DNA of 58,244 bases from a bacterium (lineage in GTDB: Bacteria; Fidelibacterota; UBA8477; JABMPR01). Shown here in pieces: positions 29,805 through 39,767 of the stretch (position 1 is its first letter; each line of letters starts with the position of its first letter). The position numbers were made by a program, and so were the translations under genes. The notes under the pieces were generated by a model that ran no database searches, was not told the DNA's origin, and saw only the letters and a list, made by a program, of their open reading frames with translations. Location of the stretch: assembly GCA_013202895.1 (NCBI GenBank), contig JABMPR010000225.1, positions 1 through 58,244 on the forward strand. The letters run 5' to 3'.

Positions 29805-30793
29805 ACGCACTGGTCAATTCAATCGGTATGGTGGGAAACAGCATTATCATTGCAATGAGTGCTGCCCTACTATTCTTAGGTGCCGATTGGCTTGTACAAG
29901 GGGGGAGCCGCCTCGCTAAACAATTTGGTGTAAAACCCCTAATTGTAGGCTTATCGATTGTTGCATTTGGGACATCGATGCCTGAATTTGTGGTCAGTCT
30001 GATCGCCAATGTCTGGCAAGATTCTTCTACGATTGCAATTGGAAATATCATTGGGAGCAATGTCACCAATATCGGGCTAATCCTGGGTCTCAGTGGTCTT
30101 ATCTTTCCAATCACCCTCCATTTCAGCCGCATTTACAAAGGACTTCTCTTTCTTTTTGCCATCAGTCTTCTGCTATATGTTTTGTCCCTGGATGGAGCTA
30201 TTACCAGATGGGAAGGACTTAGTATGGTCCTTATCCTACTTGCATATGTACTTTACTTGTATTGGCATCCCCAAGAGGTCCCTGATAACGAAATAACCCC
30301 GGAATTGGGGACATATCGCAACAATATTTTGCTGGTGGTAGTCGGGAGCGTGGCGCTTTCTTTTGGTGCATGGCTATTTGTCAAAAGCGCTGTCTGGATT
30401 GCAGATGAATTTAATATCTCCAAAATGGTGATAGGTTTAACCATTGTTGCTGTTGGCACAAGCCTACCTGAGTTGGCAACCTCATTAGTTGCCGCATTTC
30501 GGAAACATGGTGAAATATCCGTTGGGAATATCATAGGCAGTAATATTTTTAATATCCTATTTATTATGGGTGGTGTTGGATTTATTAAGCCGCTGAGTGT
30601 AATGGAAACTATGACTGTTGAGGGACAAAGTGTTCAAATATTTCCACACACGCAATATATCATTATGATGATATTCGGTCTCGTTCTGATTCCACTTGGA
30701 TTGCGTCATCGCATTGGCCGTTTGACTGGTACAATTCTTGTCTCAGGATATATTGCTTTTTATATCTACCTGTTTTTCGGTAGCGTTGGATAG
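29801..30793 (+). CDS. Calcium/sodium antiporter (CaCA family)
   Basis: Duplicated SIVAFGTSMPEFVVSL / TIVAVGTSLPELATSLVAA and GNIIGSNxxNI motifs. Confidence 0.93.
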   Translation: MNALVNSIGMVGNSIIIAMSAALLFLGADWLVQGGSRLAKQFGVKPLIVGLSIVAFGTSMPEFVVSLIANVWQDSSTIAIGNIIGSNVTNIGLILGLSGLIFPITLHFSRIYKGLLFLFAISLLLYVLSLDGAITRWEGLSMVLILLAYVLYLYWHPQEVPDNEITPELGTYRNNILLVVVGSVALSFGAWLFVKSAVWIADEFNISKMVIGLTIVAVGTSLPELATSLVAAFRKHGEISVGNIIGSNIFNILFIMGGVGFIKPLSVMETMTVEGQSVQIFPHTQYIIMMIFGLVLIPLGLRHRIGRLTGTILVSGYIAFYIYLFFGSVG

Positions 30794-30809
30794 GACTTCT
30801 CCTTCCAAA

Positions 30810-31565
30810 ATGGAAACGCAGAACCTTCTCAATATTCAACCCTATCAGCGCCTGGCTGCCTATTATGATCAACTCATGGACTATATTGATTATGATATTT
30901 GGGTAGCTGATATAGAAGAACTGACAAAATCTTTTAAATCCGATTCAAAATGGCTGGATATATCATGCGGCACCGGATCTATGGCACTCAGACTTGCCCG
31001 ACTTGGTCGAAATATGACCGCTGTGGATCTTAGCCCACACATGATCGATATTGCAGCTGCTAAAGCAAAATCAGATGGGGTCCAAATAAATTTTCAAGTT
31101 GGAGATATGCTCACCTTTAATAACAATGAGCACTATGATGTCATAATCAATTTGCACGATGGCTTAAATTATCTTCTCACAACGACCGATATTCAGGTCT
31201 TCCTGGCAAACACCTTTGCACTATTGAAACCTGGCGGAGTACTACTCTTTGATGTGGTCACCCCGCTTTTATGCCAGACTCATTTTCGGGGTTATCGTGA
31301 AATTTTCAATGACGATCAAGGTGGCTACGAACGCTACACCAATTATGATCCCATCACTCAACTGGCAGAATCTATTTTCACTCTGCAAACGAACCAAGAC
31401 GATACGAGTGAGGTTGAAACTCATATTCAAAAGGCATATGAACTGAGTGATGTTGAGGGTTTTTGTCGCGATTCTAAATTTAAATCCTGGCAGATTTTAG
31501 ATGATGAATCCATGGAAGCGGGTGATGCTGAATCTGAGCGCTATCTGGTACGGCTGATAAAATAA
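30810..31565 (+). CDS. Class I SAM-dependent methyltransferase
   Basis: AAYYDQLMDYIDYDIW, WLDISCGTGSMALRLARLG, VDLSPHMI. Confidence 0.88.
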   Translation: METQNLLNIQPYQRLAAYYDQLMDYIDYDIWVADIEELTKSFKSDSKWLDISCGTGSMALRLARLGRNMTAVDLSPHMIDIAAAKAKSDGVQINFQVGDMLTFNNNEHYDVIINLHDGLNYLLTTTDIQVFLANTFALLKPGGVLLFDVVTPLLCQTHFRGYREIFNDDQGGYERYTNYDPITQLAESIFTLQTNQDDTSEVETHIQKAYELSDVEGFCRDSKFKSWQILDDESMEAGDAESERYLVRLIK

Positions 31566-31567
31566 TT

Positions 31568-32230
31568 ATGATCCATTTTGATAAAGTTCATTTACGCTTC
31601 GACACTGGAATCTCCTTGAGAGACCTTTCCTTCGACATTCAGAAAAATGAATTTGTGTATCTTTTTGGACCTTCTGGAAGCGGCAAATCCTCCGTCCTGA
31701 ATTTGATCTATATGGATCTTTTTCCAAATGACGGAGATGTAAAGATATTCGATTACAATTCCAGTGCTGTCAAAAGGCGTGATATCGCAAATGTTAGACA
31801 AAAAATTGGGATGATTTTTCAGGACTTCAAACTTCTGGCCGACAGAGACGTATTTAGTAACATATCTTTGCCGCTTGAACTTCAGGGTTTCAAATCGAAT
31901 GCTGTTAAATCGAAGGTAGTCAGGCAGGCGGATGCGCTTGGGCTACGATCTAGATTGACTCATTATCCCAGCGAATTGTCAGTCGGTGAGCAGCAGAAAG
32001 TTGCATTAGCTCGTTCCATGATCTTGTCACCGGATATCCTCCTGGCGGATGAGCCGACTGCACATCTCGATGAAAAATCAACCGCTGATGTACTAGATTG
32101 GATCTGGAAAGTTCACGAAGCTGGAACAAGCGTTTTATTTGCGACTCATAACGAACAGTTGCTTAAACAAAACCCTGCCAGAAAAATAACCCTCTCAGCA
32201 GGTGAGATTGTTGAGGATCGATCATTTTGA
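31568..32230 (+). CDS. ftsE: Cell-division ATP-binding protein FtsE
   Basis: MIHFDKVHLRF.. GPSGSGKSSVLNLIYM; ELSVGEQQKVALARSMI; LADEPTAHLD; followed by ftsX. Confidence 0.92.
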   Translation: MIHFDKVHLRFDTGISLRDLSFDIQKNEFVYLFGPSGSGKSSVLNLIYMDLFPNDGDVKIFDYNSSAVKRRDIANVRQKIGMIFQDFKLLADRDVFSNISLPLELQGFKSNAVKSKVVRQADALGLRSRLTHYPSELSVGEQQKVALARSMILSPDILLADEPTAHLDEKSTADVLDWIWKVHEAGTSVLFATHNEQLLKQNPARKITLSAGEIVEDRSF

Positions 32231-33099
32231 AGCTAGGCTACATAATTCGAGAGGGGATAATCGGGATCCGACGATCAAGAATGCCCTTCATGATATCTGT
32301 ATTCTCCTTAACGGTTGCCTTAGCCTTAGTGGGAATCGGGACACTTGCTGTAGACAATGGTCTACAATATATTGGGGATCTGCAGGCAGATTATGATCTT
32401 GAAGTGTTTTTGGAAAATGAAACAAATACTATTCAAAAACGAGAGATCGCAAAGATTATATCCGAATATCCTGGTGTATTCCGCATGGATTATCTTTCAA
32501 AAGAAGATGCAGCTGCACTTTATAATGCCGAGTTTGGTGAAGATGTACTTTCCCTCCTCGATGATAATCCTTTACCAAGCTCATTTAGAGTCACGTTCTC
32601 AGAAGATTATAGGTCTGCACTTTATATACAATCTTTTATCCAATCAATTGCGCTATTAGATGCTGTTGACGAAGTGATGTTCAAAAAGGATCTTTTTGAT
32701 CGAGTCCAGGGCATCTTGAAATCAATTTATGCCCTGGCTGCTGCAGCAATCTTTCTGATTATTCTTTCTACAGTTTTTTTGACAGCCAATAATTTGCGCT
32801 TAATGATACTTGCCCGTTATGAGTTTATAGAAACAGTCCGACTTTTGGGTGCCAGTGATTTTATGGTCAAAGCGCCTATTTTTCTCGAAGGGGGCATCTT
32901 GGGATTTATAGGCGGTATTATAGCTGTGCTAATCATAGCAGGTCTTGAAACGGCCTTAGAAACCTATCATATTATCGATTTACCGGTTCGAATCCTGCAC
33001 CATCCGGAAGTAATCATCGGAATGCTTCTTTTTGGAATGAGCCTTTCAGCTCTGGGTGTTTTGAAGGCAGTTCGGCGAATGCTTCGATTTGTAAGCTGA
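32227..33099 (+). CDS. ftsX: Cell-division permease FtsX
   Basis: N-terminal TM, extracytoplasmic domain and three TMs with IETVRLLGASDFMVKAPIFLEGG; ATGA coupling to ftsE. Confidence 0.9.
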   Translation: MKLGYIIREGIIGIRRSRMPFMISVFSLTVALALVGIGTLAVDNGLQYIGDLQADYDLEVFLENETNTIQKREIAKIISEYPGVFRMDYLSKEDAAALYNAEFGEDVLSLLDDNPLPSSFRVTFSEDYRSALYIQSFIQSIALLDAVDEVMFKKDLFDRVQGILKSIYALAAAAIFLIILSTVFLTANNLRLMILARYEFIETVRLLGASDFMVKAPIFLEGGILGFIGGIIAVLIIAGLETALETYHIIDLPVRILHHPEVIIGMLLFGMSLSALGVLKAVRRMLRFVS

Positions 33100-33288
33100 T
33101 ACCCTTCATCACTTTTCGAGGCAAATAATTATTTTAAGCCTGGTTTTCTACCATCTCATGGTAGCAGTTCAAGACACAATGCGATAATTATACCATAATG
33201 TCAATTGTGGGTCCCCATCCCTTATATAGCACTCTTTCAGCATTTAAAACCTTGTATTAAATGAGACGAAAAATTATTATGCTTGGTC

Positions 33289-34344
33289 ATGATACGCAAT
33301 GAAGAAAACCAGCCGCAAGAACTAAAATCCCGCGAGGAAAAAGTCCTCAAATGGTTAGTAAGGGATTATGTTACCTCAGGCAATCCCGTGGGTTCATCCA
33401 GGCTGGTTGCGATGGACTATTTTCAAGTTGGCTCGGCTACCCTTCGACATGTTTTGAGTGATCTGGAAATGGGTGGATATTTATTTCAGCCCCATACATC
33501 GGCAGGTCGAATACCAACTGAAAAGGGATATCGATATTTTGTTGATCGTCTCATGCGCACTGAAGTCCCTGAACCTGAGGTGAAATTGGATTACGAATCA
33601 GGATTGGATGACATAGGCCGTGATCTTGATCGCTTAATTAAGAATACTGCTCAATTCCTGGGGGATATGTCTCATGCTTTAGTGCTCATGTCAAAACCCC
33701 AGGAAAATACTACTCGGATTAGATCACTGGCACTGCATGAGCTAGATCATGAAACCATTCTACTCATCGTGCACATGTCTCTCGAGCAAGTAAAGACCAT
33801 TGCTTTTGAATTAGAGAGTCAACTTTCTAGAACCGTACTCCGTGAAGCTGAAAATATTTTAAATGATCTTTTCGCAGATATGGAGATAGAAGATGTCCAG
33901 AATCTAGTAAAAAATGAAACAACTAAAGTGGCCTGCAAAAATCCAATCATCGATCAGATTCTGAAACGATTTGGTGCAGTACTTTCCAGCTCTTCAAGCA
34001 GCGAATATCGGGTTTATGGAGCGCATCAACTTTTACACTATCCTGAGATAGTAGCACCCGGTAATCTTGAAATCCTGCTAGAAGCAATCGAGACAGATAG
34101 TTTGCAGAGGTATTTACCAGCTCCAATGCTATCTGGTAAACCCTGTATTCTTATCGGGGGCGAGCTTGGTAAAAATTTATTCAACAATATGTCTCTCGTC
34201 TCAATCGCCTATAACGGAGCTAATTGCAGTGGTGAGATTCATATCCTGGGACCGACCAGAATGCCTTATGAACGAATAGTTGGGCTGGCAGAGTTTACTG
34301 CAGAAAAATTAGAAATATTAATTAATACGAAATACATAAAGTGA
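33289..34344 (+). CDS. hrcA: Heat-inducible transcription repressor HrcA
   Basis: REEKVLKWLVRDYVTSGNPVGSSRLV..SATLRHVLSDLEMGGYLFQPHTSAGRIPTEKGYRYFVDRLM; followed by grpE-dnaJ. Confidence 0.96.
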   Translation: MIRNEENQPQELKSREEKVLKWLVRDYVTSGNPVGSSRLVAMDYFQVGSATLRHVLSDLEMGGYLFQPHTSAGRIPTEKGYRYFVDRLMRTEVPEPEVKLDYESGLDDIGRDLDRLIKNTAQFLGDMSHALVLMSKPQENTTRIRSLALHELDHETILLIVHMSLEQVKTIAFELESQLSRTVLREAENILNDLFADMEIEDVQNLVKNETTKVACKNPIIDQILKRFGAVLSSSSSSEYRVYGAHQLLHYPEIVAPGNLEILLEAIETDSLQRYLPAPMLSGKPCILIGGELGKNLFNNMSLVSIAYNGANCSGEIHILGPTRMPYERIVGLAEFTAEKLEILINTKYIK

Positions 34345-34346
34345 TA

Positions 34347-34934
34347 ATGGTAGAGAAAAAAAAGAGTACACCTAAGAAAAAGACTGTCCCTCGCAAACCT
34401 GAAGCAAAACCAAAATTAACCGCCCGCGAGAAAGCAATGTCCAAAACCATTGTTAAACTGGAGGATTTAGTAGTAGATCTTGAGTTAAAAATGGAGGACA
34501 ATCGGGAACGGGTACGGCTGGCAGAAGAGAAAATGTTGCGGGTTGTTGCAGAATATGAAAATGGCAAAAAACGAATGGCTCGGGAGAAAGAACGTTCATT
34601 GGTTTTTGCCAAAGATCGTGTGATACTAGGATTATTTCCGATTATTGACAATCTTGAACGATCTGCCAAGTATGAAAAAGAGCATGAGGAAGTAGACACT
34701 CAGAAACATGGGGTCACACTCGTACTTGAACAAATCAAGAAGTTCTTGTTGGAGATCGATAATGTCGAGAGTTTCGATCCCATCGGCGAACCATTTGATC
34801 CAGAATTACATGAGGCAATGGCCATGCAGCCTGCCAAGGATGTAAAATCAGGTATGGTCATTGAGGTTTTTGAAAAAGGCTATAAAGCCGGTGATCGAAT
34901 TTTACGCGCTGCAAAAGTAATCGTGAGTCAATAA
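34347..34934 (+). CDS. grpE: Nucleotide exchange factor GrpE
   Basis: AEYENGKKRMAREKE, FLLEIDNVESFDPIGEPFDPELHEAMAM, KGYKAGDRILRAAKVIV. Confidence 0.95.
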   Translation: MVEKKKSTPKKKTVPRKPEAKPKLTAREKAMSKTIVKLEDLVVDLELKMEDNRERVRLAEEKMLRVVAEYENGKKRMAREKERSLVFAKDRVILGLFPIIDNLERSAKYEKEHEEVDTQKHGVTLVLEQIKKFLLEIDNVESFDPIGEPFDPELHEAMAMQPAKDVKSGMVIEVFEKGYKAGDRILRAAKVIVSQ

Positions 34935-34936
34935 TT

Positions 34937-36088
34937 ATGGCTAAACGTGATTATTACGAAATATTAGGATTATCAAAGGGTGCTGCAAAAGACCAGATTA
35001 AAAAATCTTATCGCAAAATTGCTATGAAATACCACCCGGATAAGAATCCCGGTGACAAAGAAGCCGAAGCTAAATTCAAAGAAGCCGCTGAGGCTTATTC
35101 AATTCTTAGCGATGAGCAGAAAAAGGCTCATTACGATCAATTCGGACACCCTCCAGAAGGCGGAATGGGCGGGAACCCTTTTTCTGGATTTGGCGGAGGT
35201 GGCTTTGGAGTCGATCTATCAGATGCCTTACGGATATTTATGGAAGGCTTCGGTGGAGGAGGCGGACTTGGGGATATCTTTGGCAGTGGCGGGTCACGTG
35301 GCCGAAGCCAGGCTAGAGGTGCTGACCTGAAAGTTAAACTTCCACTTACTCTGGAGGAAATTGCAGCAGGTGTGACAAAAAAATTAAAAGTGCAACGCTT
35401 CGAAAACTGTCCCGACTGCCATGGAAGTGGTGCTCGAAAAGGGACAAGTAAATCAACTTGTTCGGTGTGTCATGGTCGGGGAGAGATTCAGCAGATGACT
35501 CGCTCCATGTTTGGACAATTTGTTAACATCCAACCGTGCACAAATTGTGATGGATCTGGTGAGGTTATTTCAGATCCCTGCAGGACCTGTCGCGGTGACG
35601 GTCGTGTTCGAACCGAATCCGTTGTTTCTGCAAAGATCCCAGCTGGCGTTCATGCTGGAAATTATATGACCCTGAGAGGGGAAGGTAATGCCGCTCGACG
35701 AGATGGTCAGAGAGGAGATCTAATCGTTTTGATTGATGAGAAAGAACATGATCTCTTTATTCGAGAGGAAGATAATATTTATCTCGAAATTGGTATTAAT
35801 ATGTCACAAGCTGTCATGGGGATAGATTTGGAAATCCCAACGCTCACAGGTAAAGTGAATCTCAAGATTCCAGCCGGTGTGCAGTCGGGAAAACTCCTAC
35901 GCCTACGCGGTAAAGGAATGCCCAGATTAAATAGTCATCTGGTCGGTGATCAAATGGTAAAAATCCAGATTGAAACACCGACGAAACTCAGTGGCCAGGA
36001 GCGGGAGATATACCAGCAACTGGCAGAGCATTATGACGGATCGAAAAAGAGCAGCAGTATATTTAGAAAAATTAAATCCTTGCTATGA
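34937..36088 (+). CDS. dnaJ: Chaperone DnaJ
   Basis: J domain with HPD; G/F region; four CxxCxGxG zinc motifs. Confidence 0.98.
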   Translation: MAKRDYYEILGLSKGAAKDQIKKSYRKIAMKYHPDKNPGDKEAEAKFKEAAEAYSILSDEQKKAHYDQFGHPPEGGMGGNPFSGFGGGGFGVDLSDALRIFMEGFGGGGGLGDIFGSGGSRGRSQARGADLKVKLPLTLEEIAAGVTKKLKVQRFENCPDCHGSGARKGTSKSTCSVCHGRGEIQQMTRSMFGQFVNIQPCTNCDGSGEVISDPCRTCRGDGRVRTESVVSAKIPAGVHAGNYMTLRGEGNAARRDGQRGDLIVLIDEKEHDLFIREEDNIYLEIGINMSQAVMGIDLEIPTLTGKVNLKIPAGVQSGKLLRLRGKGMPRLNSHLVGDQMVKIQIETPTKLSGQEREIYQQLAEHYDGSKKSSSIFRKIKSLL

Positions 36089-36584
36089 TGAGACTGGAAA
36101 CTTGCTAAATTTTACCCGCCAGGAACGTGTTGTCATATATTTTTTAGTTATTACGCTTGGCGTCGGAGCTATTTTAAAAATGGTGCGATACCGGCGTTTA
36201 GAAAAACAATTAGAACCTACACGTTTTTATGCTGAAGAGCAACGCTTCAATGAGATCTCAAAACAGATCAATTCGGGGTCGATTGTGCTCATTGATAGTA
36301 CAGATATCGGAGCTACCTTAACGCAGGGGACAGACAACGTTGTTGCGGATGTTTTGCTGCCTGGTTCTACGGCGATCAATATAAATATCGCAGATTTGGA
36401 TGAACTTTGCACACTTCCTGGCATAGGGCCTGCAATAGCTAAAAGGATCAGAGCATATATTGACGAAAATGGTCCTTTTAAAAACAAGGCAGATATTCTT
36501 CAGGTCAAGGGGATTGGAGAGATATTATATTCCCGTATTGAGGGGCTTATTACAATAGATTTATCGAGGAGGACGCGTGATTAA
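36033..36584 (+). CDS. ComEA-like membrane-anchored helix-hairpin-helix protein
   Basis: N-terminal TM; ININIADLDELCTLPGIGPAIAKRIRAYIDENGPFKNKADILQVKGIGEIL. Confidence 0.85.
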   Translation: MTDRKRAAVYLEKLNPCYDETGNLLNFTRQERVVIYFLVITLGVGAILKMVRYRRLEKQLEPTRFYAEEQRFNEISKQINSGSIVLIDSTDIGATLTQGTDNVVADVLLPGSTAININIADLDELCTLPGIGPAIAKRIRAYIDENGPFKNKADILQVKGIGEILYSRIEGLITIDLSRRTRD

Positions 36585-38808
36585 AGACGTTTTTGACAGT
36601 CATCGGAATAACACGATTATTATTCTGGTTCTGGTTGCACTATTTATAAGTGTAATTTATTTCCCGAAATCGATATGGGAGTATGAAGCTGAACTTAAGG
36701 ATGAGTCACACTTTCGTATGCAGACGATCAATCTTGCAGAGAAACTTCACTATCAATTAGCAAAATCATATACCACTGATACAGAAGCTTTGCTGGCTGT
36801 GGTTAATGGAGTCAGAGATAGTATTCTACTTGCAGAAAATGATACAAGCTACGACTATTACGGTAATCAACGCGTTGCCCTGCCTGGTAAAACAATACCT
36901 GTAAACTACTCAGATGATTATATTGACTATTATAATGAACTTCATCTCCAGCTTTTCAAACTTCTGGAACCAAACCATTTCATGGATGCCAACTCGGTTG
37001 ACCACATTCTCGATACCATTAAAACATTATTCGACGCTGGTAACTACATTGGCGAGCAGACTTTAGAGCTTGATAGTGTTTCCCTAAGTTTCAATGTTTC
37101 GGATAAATATCACATTCTGTACCAAAATATTAATACATCCATGTTCAATGCGCTAACAAATAGCTACACTAAATATCCAAATTTCTCAAATCCCCTAGTA
37201 AATGCGGTTATGGACAGCATTGGCCTTAATCCAGAACTGAGCGGAAGAGTTGATTTTACGGGCGTCTATGATAGCCCAGTTCGTGTTGATTTTATTATCC
37301 CCTTCACATTTGAAGAGAATTTGGAAAAAACAAGGTTGGCATTGAAAAAACACTTTGTCATCGACTCGTATGATTCGGCCACCTACGGTGATACACTTTA
37401 TGAAATGGCTCTATCAGAATTTCTGGTCCAGAATGATACACTTGAGTTCATGCCTGAATCTCTAACTTTAATGTATACGGATACCAGTTCAGAAAAGATC
37501 GCTATTCCTGTTGGAGTCAAATTCGAAGATATGGAAGCAGCGCTCACAAAAAGACGCAATACACTTTACACAATGCTCACAGGGTATAGCGAGCCAAGTG
37601 CCCATATTGCGAAAGAGATTATTAAAGTAGCTCTTGATTCTCTAGCGTCAGCAGGTGTGGGTATTGATTCCATTCATTATGATATTGATTTAACGGATGC
37701 AGTATTTTCCATTAATATGCATAATAATATTCTAGATTATTTTAATAAAGTGAGTCTGGATCAGGCTTATTATAAAACCGCGGTGAATCTGAGCAATCTC
37801 GATTGGAATAAAGCTGCAGTCGAGGTAGTAGAATTTGTAGCAGCAACCCTAAAGAAAAAATCTGATTTTAAAAATTGGCAAATTGTTGAAGCTGAAACAG
37901 ATACATTCAATATTAATATATTTGAAGATTTTATGAGAGTTTATGATGATATGAATCTGAAACTCTACGAAAAACTTACCGGTAAATTTACGAATATTCA
38001 TAATTATGCATTTGAGGTTCTCAGCCTTGCTGGACATTTTGCTGGAATAGATAGTCTGGCCTGGAGCGGAGAGCAAGAGCTTGTGATGGCACCTGATACA
38101 ATCCCGGTAAATGTTTTTATAACGTTCATGGCTGAGTATGACACTACTTTTACAATTATGAGAGATACTGTTGCCCAGCTTAATGATAGTACTTTTAGTG
38201 GCGTATGGTATCGACATAAACTTGGTGTCACCCAAGAATTTTCTCTCGATTCTCTTGAATTTTTGAGTCTGGGGGATAATTCTAAATATATCTATGATTT
38301 TGGAGGCACTGATAGCGTGAGGTCCATCAATATCATTGAAAAAAGCGACACAGCTCGCGTGGAAAAAGTCTACTTCGGCATGGATACTTATATTTTGACC
38401 TTCAGTGACGATAGCCTAATGGAAAATCTATATCGGATAACTGATGAATTTTCCATATATGATTCAATTCAAATCGATAGCCTCAATGTTGTTTCCGATG
38501 AATTTGTTGTTGATGACAAAGAAAAGGACCTTTTTATGTCGAAGGACTCATTTGGCGGATGGCAAGATACATTGATATCCAAAAAATATGAAAAGATTCA
38601 ACTATTTTCTCATTACCTGTTTAATCCCGAACATACACGCTGCTCTGTCACCGATATTCCTTTTCGAGTTACGGTTAGAAATAACGTGAATCTCTCTATT
38701 GAATCGCCAATAACATCGCCTATCAAGACAAATCGTTATCTCTTCTTCTCTCAGATTGATTCCAGTCATGGTAGTATCCATGATGGAGAAGAGAGCTGGG
38801 CAGAATAG
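36577..38808 (+). CDS. Hypothetical membrane-anchored protein with divergent tandem repeats
   Basis: Long single ORF; N-terminal TM TIIILVLVALFISVIYF; recurring helix-helix-strand pattern ending in motifs such as IPVNYSDDY, LSFNVSDKY, VDFIIPFTF, IAIPVGVKF, FSINMHNNI, FNINIFEDF, IPVNVFITF. Confidence 0.8.
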   Translation: MIKDVFDSHRNNTIIILVLVALFISVIYFPKSIWEYEAELKDESHFRMQTINLAEKLHYQLAKSYTTDTEALLAVVNGVRDSILLAENDTSYDYYGNQRVALPGKTIPVNYSDDYIDYYNELHLQLFKLLEPNHFMDANSVDHILDTIKTLFDAGNYIGEQTLELDSVSLSFNVSDKYHILYQNINTSMFNALTNSYTKYPNFSNPLVNAVMDSIGLNPELSGRVDFTGVYDSPVRVDFIIPFTFEENLEKTRLALKKHFVIDSYDSATYGDTLYEMALSEFLVQNDTLEFMPESLTLMYTDTSSEKIAIPVGVKFEDMEAALTKRRNTLYTMLTGYSEPSAHIAKEIIKVALDSLASAGVGIDSIHYDIDLTDAVFSINMHNNILDYFNKVSLDQAYYKTAVNLSNLDWNKAAVEVVEFVAATLKKKSDFKNWQIVEAETDTFNINIFEDFMRVYDDMNLKLYEKLTGKFTNIHNYAFEVLSLAGHFAGIDSLAWSGEQELVMAPDTIPVNVFITFMAEYDTTFTIMRDTVAQLNDSTFSGVWYRHKLGVTQEFSLDSLEFLSLGDNSKYIYDFGGTDSVRSINIIEKSDTARVEKVYFGMDTYILTFSDDSLMENLYRITDEFSIYDSIQIDSLNVVSDEFVVDDKEKDLFMSKDSFGGWQDTLISKKYEKIQLFSHYLFNPEHTRCSVTDIPFRVTVRNNVNLSIESPITSPIKTNRYLFFSQIDSSHGSIHDGEESWAE

Positions 38809-38825
38809 AATAATTCTGAGGTAGT

Positions 38826-39767
38826 ATGCTGGCTATCCACATATCCCGCGATACACTGAAATTCGCTCAATTGGTGAATTTCAAAGGAACTCCTTTTATC
38901 GAAAGTCTGGGGAAGCTCTCCATCAAGGAAGGACTTCAAGTCCCCGATACCACGAATTCAGAAGTAATACTTGGTTTGGCTGAGCAAATCACGAACATCC
39001 GAAATTCTGCTGAATTCCCTGATAATGCAACTCATATTGTGATAGATAGTGATTGGTTTCCACTTTCGATTCACCAGGTTGACAGTGTCCTGGACCATTC
39101 TGAAAAAGAAAAATACCTGACCTGGAGAATGTCAGAAATGCTTGAAACAGCATATGATCAATATTCTTTGGTTCACCAGGTATTAAGACAAGTTGATGCT
39201 ACAAGCGATGAATACCTTTCGTTGGGAATTCCTCATTCGTTTTCAACATGGATCGATAAAATTGTTTCTCCCTCAGAACTGGGAACCAAAAACGTTATTT
39301 TGGATATCCAGGCTCTTGGCGATATGCTGGCGGTAAGCGGTCAATTGGATAGTGATGGTGGAATCCAGGTGGTAATGGAAAATCAGGAAAATGCTATTCG
39401 ATGTCATATTTTCCAAAACCTGGAATTCTGCGCACTTTTCCATGCAGCACTCAACTGGGACTACACTATCACAGTAGATAATGTACGTGGGAACTCTAAA
39501 ATGGTGGATCAGGTTGCTGAAGCCCTGGGCAGAGCCCTTAAAGGCAAACAGAATCCTGATAACGCCATCACCAATCTATTCTATTTCAATTCTAGCGGTG
39601 ACCCGGCCGTACTGCATAATCTAGCAAAATATGGGACGAGCTGTCAAAAACTGAATCTGGCTGATCATTTTAATTTTCGTGATCCGGATTTTGAGAATAT
39701 AGATGAATATGCCGTTGTTCTCGGCGCACTAAGTGTTGAGATTCAGGAGCGTTTCAGTGAAGATTGA
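38826..39767 (+). CDS. PilM/GspL-like actin-fold protein (degenerate)
   Basis: MLAIHISRDTLKFAQLVNFKGTPFIESLGKLSI and NVILDIQALGDMLAVSGQ resemble actin-like ATPase strands. Confidence 0.5.
   Translation: MLAIHISRDTLKFAQLVNFKGTPFIESLGKLSIKEGLQVPDTTNSEVILGLAEQITNIRNSAEFPDNATHIVIDSDWFPLSIHQVDSVLDHSEKEKYLTWRMSEMLETAYDQYSLVHQVLRQVDATSDEYLSLGIPHSFSTWIDKIVSPSELGTKNVILDIQALGDMLAVSGQLDSDGGIQVVMENQENAIRCHIFQNLEFCALFHAALNWDYTITVDNVRGNSKMVDQVAEALGRALKGKQNPDNAITNLFYFNSSGDPAVLHNLAKYGTSCQKLNLADHFNFRDPDFENIDEYAVVLGALSVEIQERFSED

Noticed and set aside
33148-33164. CTACCAT-CTC-ATGGTAG hairpin after ftsX
   Set aside because: Short stem with no T tract; not enough to call a terminator or RNA element.
33227-33234. 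TAGCACTC half-site upstream of hrcA, as in a CIRCE element
   Set aside because: The second half (GAGTGCTA) is not found at the usual spacing; only a half-site match remains.
36033-36088. 56-bp overlap between dnaJ and the ComEA-like gene as possible programmed frameshift
   Set aside because: The HhH gene has its own ATG and TM segment; ordinary overlapping genes explain it and no slippery sequence was noticed.
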